Shown here piece after piece: positions 57,166 to 64,000 of a DNA stretch of 64,000 nt; within the stretch, counting starts at the first letter, position 1, and each line of letters starts with the position of its first letter. Position numbers and translations under genes: made by a program. The notes under the pieces are model-generated. The model was not told the DNA's origin. It made no database searches and saw only the letters and a program-made list of their open reading frames with translations. Source of the DNA: Liolophura sinensis (lineage: Eukaryota; Mollusca; Polyplacophora; Chitonida; Chitonidae); assembly GCF_032854445.1 (NCBI RefSeq), contig NC_088305.1, forward strand, positions 28,732,628-28,796,627, given 5' to 3'.

Positions 57166-58716
57166 TCAGTCCAGTTTCACATTTCTTTTAGTACTCTTAA
57201 AAAACTTTGATTTTAAGGCGAATAGGCAAAAGAAAAACATCAGAAAGGGAGACACGAGAGCAAACATAACTAAGATCGACACCTCCACAAACTCTGCAAA
57301 AGCCCAACGAAGGTTGTCTGAAGGTTGAAGATGGTGAGCACCATGTTTGATCACGTGATCTACCCAGTACGCCGCTTTTTGGCGAGGGTTCTGTTGTAAA
57401 CTGTGGAATATTTGTGAGAACTTTTTCGTATTTGACGCGTACGTTTCGTTACTTAGTATGTCATTTATAGCATCACGCAAATTATCGGAAGTGAGAGAGT
57501 GCAACTCCACCGTTTTACCCACTCCACGCCTGGTCACCCTGGCTGCAGCTTGAACGCAGTCGTAGATGAGAGGTAGGCACAAAACCGGGACCTCGTGGTA
57601 GAGCGCCTCGTAGACCCCGTTTTTCCCGCAATGGTAAATGAAAAGACGTGTGTTTGGATGTGCCAGAATGTCATTGACGGGTAACCATGTCTTCTTCATT
57701 GTAAGTCCATCCGTTCTGTCTACGTCGTGCTTCCATATAACAGGCATATTTACCTCCGATAATGCTTGTGTGAATAGTTTGTTGTACTCTTCGGGAAAGT
57801 GTGAAAAAGTCGATCCACCAAAAGCAATGAGTATCGCTCCCTCTGTCGCCTTGTCCAAAAATTGTTCGATATCAGCAGGCAGTGATTTGGCGGGCTTTGT
57901 CATGATGCCTCCAATTAAGATGGAGTTTGGAGGTCTAGGATGTGCATAGCCCAGAATGGCGTCATCATTCTCCAGGTATATTTGTGCAGCAAACAGGAGG
58001 TCCACTGTCTGCTTGCGACTTAGCTCTGGGGCAATGCGTTTCACGTGATGTATGGGAACCTCATACATCGTATATACGTATTTTACAAACATGATGAGGC
58101 CATTCATCGCCATATCAAATGGAGACATTTCATCTGAAACGGGGCTTATGACGTCTGGTTCCGTATGAGGCCTGAAGGATTGACGACCTGGCCAGTGCAG
58201 CAAAACGTCTCCATAAATACCGAATGGAATTTTTAACGCATAGGGTATGACGGCATAGCAGGCGTTATAAACGGCTCCGTCAATCAGAACAAAGTCAAAG
58301 TTTCCCTCCTTAATCTTCTGGAAGGCGTCTTCGTCTCCAAGTGCAAACCTACATATAATCTCCTGATGCTGAATCAGGTCTATCATGCCCCAGAATGATT
58401 TCTCCCAAGGCTTGGTAGACATGACTGTCCTGATAAAATTTCGCGAGTGTGTCATTGCTTTTTTCAAATCCAGGCCCGTGGGTTTATAGGTTATGACTTT
58501 TGTTTTGTTTCCACCCGGACACAAGGTATGAAAGCCTTGCAGCTGATAGACGGTCACATCATGGCCCTTCAGGATCAGGTCGTCAGTTATGCTGACCAGA
58601 GCCTGACAGACGCTGTACTGTGGAGTTGGTATCATCAATATCTTCTCACCATGCACCTCCCCGACATGACATCCAAACAGACAGAGGGTGAGAGAGAGAA
58701 TAACCTGTGTGTACAT
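57166..58716 (-). CDS. UDP-glucuronosyltransferase-like protein (UGT family, GT1), single exon
   Basis: 516 residues from the first in-frame ATG at 58716 (an in-frame TAA lies 12 bp upstream) to TGA at 57166. UGTs of this size transfer a sugar from a UDP-sugar to small lipophilic compounds at the ER membrane. Visible parts: signal peptide at residues 1-23, a DLILKGHDVTV strand at 46-56, donor-domain start FGGSTFSHFPEE at 299-310, WLPVNDILAHP at 344-354, and the UGT signature from FIYHCGKNG at 359-367 to LPLIYD at 381-386. A typical C-terminal anchor follows: transmembrane segment at about 480-501, then a basic lumen-to-cytosol tail KSKFFKSTKRNVK. Three normally fixed positions differ: the catalytic His is Val36, the signature H-G-G is H362-C-G, and the D-Q pair that binds the sugar is D386-C387. 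The catalytic-dyad Asp is present (Asp146). The frame is uninterrupted, so it is probably expressed, but activity is doubtful or altered. No second UGT lies in the window. Confidence 0.93.
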   Translation of the reverse strand: MYTQVILSLTLCLFGCHVGEVHGEKILMIPTPQYSVCQALVSITDDLILKGHDVTVYQLQGFHTLCPGGNKTKVITYKPTGLDLKKAMTHSRNFIRTVMSTKPWEKSFWGMIDLIQHQEIICRFALGDEDAFQKIKEGNFDFVLIDGAVYNACYAVIPYALKIPFGIYGDVLLHWPGRQSFRPHTEPDVISPVSDEMSPFDMAMNGLIMFVKYVYTMYEVPIHHVKRIAPELSRKQTVDLLFAAQIYLENDDAILGYAHPRPPNSILIGGIMTKPAKSLPADIEQFLDKATEGAILIAFGGSTFSHFPEEYNKLFTQALSEVNMPVIWKHDVDRTDGLTMKKTWLPVNDILAHPNTRLFIYHCGKNGVYEALYHEVPVLCLPLIYDCVQAAARVTRRGVGKTVELHSLTSDNLRDAINDILSNETYASNTKKFSQIFHSLQQNPRQKAAYWVDHVIKHGAHHLQPSDNLRWAFAEFVEVSILVMFALVSPFLMFFFCLFALKSKFFKSTKRNVKLD

Positions 58717-58718
58717 CA

Positions 58719-58750
58719 CTGGGGATTAGCCTGAACAGAAAAATGATGAA
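58719..58750 (-). promoter_or_regulatory. candidate 3' splice site just upstream of the UGT start codon
   Basis: On the minus strand a pyrimidine-rich run ends CATTTTTCTGTTCAG at 58731, followed by 14 bases and the ATG. A second possible AG ends at 58719. The quality of the first suggests a 5' UTR intron or a spliced leader acceptor directly before a single coding exon. I see no TATA box in the 100 bp upstream. Confidence 0.5.
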
Positions 58751-59278
58751 GAATTCGTAAAAGGAAGCTTTTATCAACTTAATAACTCAATGAATGGAAA
58801 CCAGGTAGGAAACGAAAATCCCACTCGAAATTAAGGGGGATCATCCCAGGAAAGATCCAAATTTACAGATTCATTACGGATGAAAGAGCAGTGGGCCATT
58901 GCATCAGACTGTAACATATGAACTACGTGCTATAATGGATTTCACTGAGAAACTGAGAAACGATACTTGTCGTCGGCCTGTTGTTGCAAATAATAAAACA
59001 TTTATTTATCATGAAGCTTTCCGTTTATTTTGTCTACTGTTTTTATCCCATATAAGACATACGTTGCATCGACTGATTGTCTTACAAAGTGTTGATTTAA
59101 TTTAACTGAATGCCACACATGGAAAAAAACTGCTCCAAGTTTGTAAAAACTCCGGTTTGTAAATGTTTTTAATGTTTTAATGATTAAGATCCACTCTGAC
59201 TATGGATAATAGAGGACGAACCACAAATGATTTTACCAGACATATTCACATATAGAGAGGAGAAATAGTCCGGTGGGG
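58751..59278. other. non-coding stretch upstream of UGT
   Basis: Likely intron or promoter region of the UGT gene; no other feature seen. Confidence 0.4.
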
Positions 59279-59392
59279 GAAATGTCCAAGAGGGGAAAAT
59301 GTCCAGAGGGGAAAATGTCCAGAGGGGAAAATGTCCCAGGTGTCTGGGGGGAAATGTCCTGGGGGGTATGTCCGGGGGTGAATGTCTGTACC
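59279..59392. repeat. 16-bp G-rich minisatellite
   Basis: GAGGGGAAAATGTCCA repeats three times, then decays into G-rich variants (GGGGGGAAATGTCCTG and GGGGGGTATGTCC). The plus strand has several runs of four or more G and could form a quadruplex. Confidence 0.85.
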
Positions 59393-59953
59393 CCTGAACA
59401 AATTACTCTCTAACGCGAATGTACACGGATTACCCAGTAATGCGAAAGATAACCTTGCCTTTGAAACAGAACAAGTAAGTCATTCTTAGATTGACACAGT
59501 TCTTGTCCCACAGTGTATACTATTATTAGGTAACAAGTCGACGTCCAGAACAAATCAGTCAACACTGACTACACAAGTACACTTGATTTCTTAGTACTTC
59601 TTTTTCACATAAAATAGGCACGCGAGCAATTCACTGTCCTCATATTTCACTGTGGACACATGGAACATTTTACATTGGCACTGTTTGAAGGATTAAAGAG
59701 CTGTTAGAGATACCAGCTCAAACTGGATCCTGTTTCATTCTTCTACTGATCCCATATAACCTACCGTTACAGTTTTGATCTTTTCCAAGTCAGCTTTCAT
59801 GAAAATGGATGAGGGAAACCGCGAAAAGCTCAGAACGACTATCGCATATCACCAGATATCTTATAACACCGTCATGTTAGCCTAAAGCTGGATTCGAACT
59901 CGCGATATAACTTACCAAAGGCTGTTAGTCAGACTAATAGAAGTGGGGAAGCC
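59393..59953. other. non-coding stretch
   Basis: Nothing recognisable. Confidence 0.45.
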
Positions 59954-59957
59954 TTAA

Positions 59958-60505
59958 AGGGGAGAAAACATAAAAATGACATAAAGTTCAGATGAAAGAG
60001 TGCGAAAGTTATTCCTAAATGTGATCTTCAATATTTTTCGTTTTTCCCTAATGAGAAAAAGACACTTGAAAATACTTTTTGTATGGTGGGTATTTGGGAC
60101 CAACTTTTGGTATTTATAGTCCTTCTTTAATAATGTCATAAATGAAGATGTAACACAGTTTTAATAAATATTTTGCACTAGAATTTGTTTTTTTTTTCAG
60201 CTAATGAATGTATTAAACCTCAATTTGGATCATTTTTATATTTTTATTTATATGTTCATAAATATTATTATAATTTAGGTTATATGCATATGTTATAAAG
60301 AACAAATTTACATTCAAATAAATGTATTTGACAAGATTCACATCATTATGTACAACATTATTATTCTCCCAAATACCCACCATACAAAAAATAGATTCAA
60401 ATACCCTTTTCTCTTGAAAAAAGTCCCCCAAAATATTAAAGATCATATATGCAAATAAGTTTTGACGCTCTTTCATCTGATTTTGGAGTCATGTTTTCTT
60501 CTCCT
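59958..60505. mobile_element. 548-bp MITE with long terminal inverted repeats and TTAA target duplication
   Basis: The left end AGGGGAGAAAACATAAAAAT and the reverse-complemented right end AGGAGAAGAAAACATGACTC open arms of about 145 bp, which also share TCAGATGAAAGAG and TTTGTATGGTGGGTATTTGG. TTAA flanks both ends (59954-59957 and 60506-60509). TTAA target duplications are typical of piggyBac and Kolobok elements. There is no coding capacity. Confidence 0.88.
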
Positions 60506-60509
60506 TTAA

Positions 60510-62689
60510 ATTATCTGTACATACCTGTAAGAAATGCAAAGATAATCCCTCTGGCAGTTTAGGTGGTCAGTGATCTGAGCTCATCTATACCAGCGGTCTT
60601 CACCAAATAGAAAGCTGTTGTTCTAAATATAAATATACATGCATTACGGAATAAAAATAAGCTGGAGTTCTGGAAGGAACTCATATTGTTACAAGTCACG
60701 TGTGTTTTTCTTTTGAATGTACATTTAATGTGTTTTTGGTTCTGCGTGTGTGTTTTTTTATTGTGTTTTTCTTTGTTCTCTACTTCAATGTTGTTCGAAT
60801 GCAGTACCTAGACTGAATGGCTCTTATTGTCCATTTTGTAAAGGTAGCCAGTCACACTCTGTCGCCGTGATTATGAACAAAAAAAGTCATCAGCCGTTGT
60901 TTGTTTCGCCTCCTCTGCTGAGTAACAGATGGAATCCAGATCTGAATAATTTGGGGTGGTGTCGTGTAGTCAGGAGGTGTGTCACACACGTGAAGACCAA
61001 GGTTCACATCTGGCTCCCTGTCGCAACACGCTTGAATGTTGTTGCATACGGGGAAACGCTTTGTATATTTTGCCGTTGATACAAAATGAAACAAACTAAT
61101 AGAGTGAAATCATCTATGCCATCAAGGAGGCTGCAGTTACACAGCTGTCTATATTAAAATACTAACACCACTGTATTTATTTGCCACACCTACTGTGCTA
61201 ACATCGTTACATCGGGAAACTGATCTGTACTGCAGCAGAAGCTGAAAAACATCCGTGAAGACTGCTGGGGGACCGTGAAAATGCAGGCAGTTTTAGCGGA
61301 TAAGAATATCAGAATTTGGCCTTACTGTAGCATTTATAAAGAAATTCGGGTGTAGCAACTTCCTGAGTCGTGCTTTCCTGTATGTGTGTGAGGACTTGGT
61401 AACCGAAACATTGCAACAGCCTGGTCATATGAGCCAATACAGGTCATATCGTCTTACAACCAACTCGTCTAAGTCAAATCGTCCAATACCTTAGGTCGAA
61501 TCGTGTGCAGTCAGATTGCCTAACAATATAGGCTGTGTATTTTGGATCACCGGTTCCTTTTTATCTGCATTTGTTTGTCTTGAGAACTTGTGCTTCATTT
61601 TTGAAATCTATATTTCAGGAAAGCTCCATTTTTACTGCTCAAACTAGCGACCGCGAGTAGCCTCGGAAGCGGAGTTCAGAAAGTGGACAACAAGTTATCT
61701 CCCTTTACCTCATCTCGCTAAGCATGAAGAAAAAAATCAGATAGAGAATGAATTGACATCAGGATAAACATACTGTTGTTATTTTCAATAACATATAGTT
61801 TTACAAATATATGTACGTTTTGGTTCCTCAGGTTAAAGCACATTTTAATTCCAGCACCAAAAACAGATCGTTTTACTCACAGTTTGCAAATGCGAGTTAG
61901 CAAGACCTGAATATGAGCCAGAACAAGTTAATCTCTGGGGAACAGGCACAAACGGAAGATGTTCTTGCTGCCTTTATGGGACTAGCTACCATTTTGTGTG
62001 TCATAACCGGTCAATGGAAGGCTTTAAAATCAGCTACACTTACCTTTAGACGATACAATGATAATCCTCTGGTAACTGGTGGGGCAAGTGGTCCGTTCTC
62101 TTCCGTGGAAATCTTATTGTGTCGTTTCTTTCAAACAGAGCTACATATATACACAGCCACTAGCTGGCGACATGCAAAGGAAGCGTATTGTTACAGGCCC
62201 CGTGTGGTGTAAGCTTGCCTGTCTGTTTTCTGTGCATCAAGTTATTTGAACAGCTGTTCGCCGACAGCATAAACCCCTGGGGAGGGAGTACTGCTTGCTG
62301 GGGCCGTTCGAAGGCTGCAGAGGGACATAAAAGCCTAGGGCCATGATACAAGGACAAACATGACAAAAGACACAGGGACATAAGACTTCAAGTGACATGA
62401 CAGTATATAGTTTAGATCGTCAAGCTTACCAGCAGTCTCTGTATTTCTTACCAGTGCTGTAGATATATAGCAAAGCTTACAATAACACCGGTACTCGATC
62501 AGCATGTGTTCTTTTCTTATCGTTAAGAGTGCATAATTTTCAGAGGAAAGGAAGGTCACATACAGGTCTTTATTGTCACCCACTCTTCACTTAACAAAGG
62601 TTATAGTTTCCAGCCAAAAAAACCTTCAAAAATGTGAAAAACATTTCATATGCAACAATAGTTGAGGGACAATGTAGTTCTCCTTGTTG
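60510..62689. other. non-coding stretch
   Basis: ORFs at 60750-61079 (109 codons, hydrophobic Cys-rich start) and 61913-62212 (99 codons) show no domain that I recognise. I do not call them. Confidence 0.4.
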
Positions 62690-62815
62690 CCAGAAGGGGG
62701 CACTTTCTGGTAAGTCCTCTCTGTGGCATGGTTCCATGCCACAGCAATCTCTTGTCGAAAAAAAAAGGTGTGTGGTCGCCCCCGTCAAAAAAAAGGTGTG
62801 GTCGCCCCCGCAATG
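62690..62815. other. hairpin and short duplication next to a CTCF-like motif
   Basis: CCAGAAGGGGGCACT at 62690-62704 resembles a CTCF core site. CTGTGGCATGG and CCATGCCACAG (62721-62744) form a perfect 11-bp hairpin with a two-base loop. A 27-bp segment with AAAAAAGGTGTGGTCGCCCC is then repeated twice (about 62758-62812). Confidence 0.45.
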
Positions 62816-63905
62816 GGATAGCTGTGTTCAAAAGATATCTCAACGACCTTATTTTCAACCTAAATGTTCCCGAGGCAAAATATGTATGCTGTGTTCGTCT
62901 GTAAACTTCATTTCAAACACATTTTTTGACCGGTTCCCTTAAATAAAGCATTAATGTTGGACCGTCTGCCTATCTTGTCAGCCCTTGTGGGGTGACGTCA
63001 TGCTGTGAAGACATGGCGGGATTATGTATTGAAAAGCTCTTCAAAGTATTAACAAATCCATGCCCATTGTTTGCTTTTCGAGAAGCCATGACATGGCTTA
63101 ATCTATAATTAACCCCCCTCCCCCAAACGTGTATACCTCTGAATTAACGCTCTGAAAAGCTGTTTGGCAACAAATATTTTCAAGATAACGGAGTTGCATT
63201 AGATCCTTCAAAAACGTGTACAGCATGGTGACTGGGCGGAACGATGACCGATTTGCGCTCACATACCGGCCAGCGTAGACACATAGGCGCGCAACCCTGT
63301 GGTTTGTCTGACACGAATTGAATTCGACATCCATGGGCTGATGGAAGAACCAGTGGAGAATTTCGCCGTCCACAAAATAGTCAAAGCCTATTTCCGAACG
63401 TAGTGTGTAGGCCTACATATACATTGTACATCTGTTGACAAATTAATAACTATATGTACATGTAATATATTATCTACCATCTACATTTAGGCCATTCATA
63501 TAGAAGCTGAAAGAGTAAACAAAGAATTTGTCAGATATATACATGTATTTCAGTTGTTGCAAATGTTGAATCTGTCCATTATATATATGTATAATCTTGT
63601 AATTGGCTGTTCCATCAATCCGACGCCCTCCCATGAAAGGGACAATTAACATGGGACACCCTGGGAAAAATATCTAATTAATCTGAGAATAAAAACAAAT
63701 CAGTATGAATTGCTATATTTCTAGTACAAGTATGGCATGTGTTAAATAAAGCCAGTGAGCACATATGTCTTATCATAATTTTGTTTAATGTTTAATTACC
63801 ACCCCCTAATGATCTATAATGTATCTATAGCCTTATGTCTTTAACCATTTTGGCTAACACACTTTTCTGAGTTATATTTTGGCTAATAATCTTTTCTGTG
63901 TTATA
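62816..63905. other. non-coding stretch
   Basis: Nothing recognisable apart from a twice-repeated TTTTGGCTAA / CTTTTCTG / GTTATATTT segment at about 63848-63908. Confidence 0.45.
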
Positions 63906-64000
63906 TTTGATGTATGTAAAACTTCAGGCCAATAGATACAATACTTTTTAAGATACCAACCCTAACATTTTGTTTAACAGTGATTCTAATACGCAATACA
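63906..64000. repeat. copy of the 178-bp repeat, cut by the window end
   Basis: CAATAGATACAATACTTTTT, AAGATACCAACCCTAACATT and TTGTTTAACAGTGATTCTAA match units at 55330-55430 and 55900-55935. Confidence 0.8.

Noticed and set aside
57638-57949. 103-codon plus-strand ORF
   Set aside because: Antisense shadow of the UGT gene.
58717-58719. GTG as UGT start
   Set aside because: A GTG precedes the ATG in frame, but nuclear animal genes start at ATG and the codon may even lie at a splice border.
60750-61079. 109-codon ORF with hydrophobic Cys-rich start, possible secreted peptide
   Set aside because: No cleavage site or cysteine framework that I could defend; frame not supported by any neighbouring exon.

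Overview
This is a 64 kb stretch of animal nuclear DNA, most likely from a mollusc or another lophotrochozoan. The inference rests on three tRNA-derived SINE families whose layout I associate with mollusc-type genomes, on AT-rich non-coding DNA with many satellites, on a LINE carrying an RNase H domain, and on an invertebrate-type UDP-glycosyltransferase. There is no prokaryotic gene organisation. Most open frames are chance ORFs in AT-rich DNA or products of tandem repeats. Species cannot be fixed from the sequence alone.

Only one host-type gene is convincing: an intronless UDP-glucuronosyltransferase-like gene at 57166-58716 on the minus strand. It is complete from signal peptide to C-terminal membrane anchor, but the usual catalytic His is replaced by Val. 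One other ORF looks intact: a 127-residue His-Me finger (I-PpoI-type zinc-binding loop) nuclease at 53243-53626 on the minus strand.

Mobile-element remains dominate. (i) 9.0-10.3 kb holds a decayed Mutator-like DDE transposase running into a YqaJ (lambda-exonuclease-type) domain on the same strand. (ii) 51.2-53.1 kb holds a second, different Mutator-like transposase, frameshifted, lying tail to tail with the intact His-Me nuclease across a 108-bp spacer that contains an inverted repeat. (iii) 44.9-48.0 kb is a 5'-truncated LINE of the I/Jockey group with reverse transcriptase and RNase H, broken by stops and a deletion; a small relative lies near 26.1 kb. (iv) 48.8-50.6 kb on the minus strand is a Maverick/Polinton-like remnant (packaging-ATPase-like piece, two small ORFs, integrase with chromodomain), with a SINE inserted in the integrase and flanked by a 13-bp target duplication. 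(v) Several foldback or MITE-like elements are present, one with TTAA target duplications.

Tandem repeats are the other main content: 26-bp units at 12.8-14.8 kb, 26-bp at 18.3-18.9 kb, 42-bp at 22.4-23.9 kb (about 35 copies, apparently seeded from a SINE tail), 25-bp at 27.1-28.8 kb, 49-bp at 31.5-32.5 kb (20 copies), 28-bp at 41.8-42.4 kb (21 copies inside a dispersed repeat that has one unit elsewhere in the window), and about 178-bp at 55.3-55.9 kb. Several give long, spurious ORFs on both strands.

The most interesting observation is that two unrelated-looking copies of a Mutator-type transposase sit in this window, each beside a different DNA nuclease (YqaJ exonuclease in one, His-Me finger endonuclease in the other). 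This suggests a recurrent transposase-nuclease partnership. All boundaries and family names come from reading the sequence; no database search was run.
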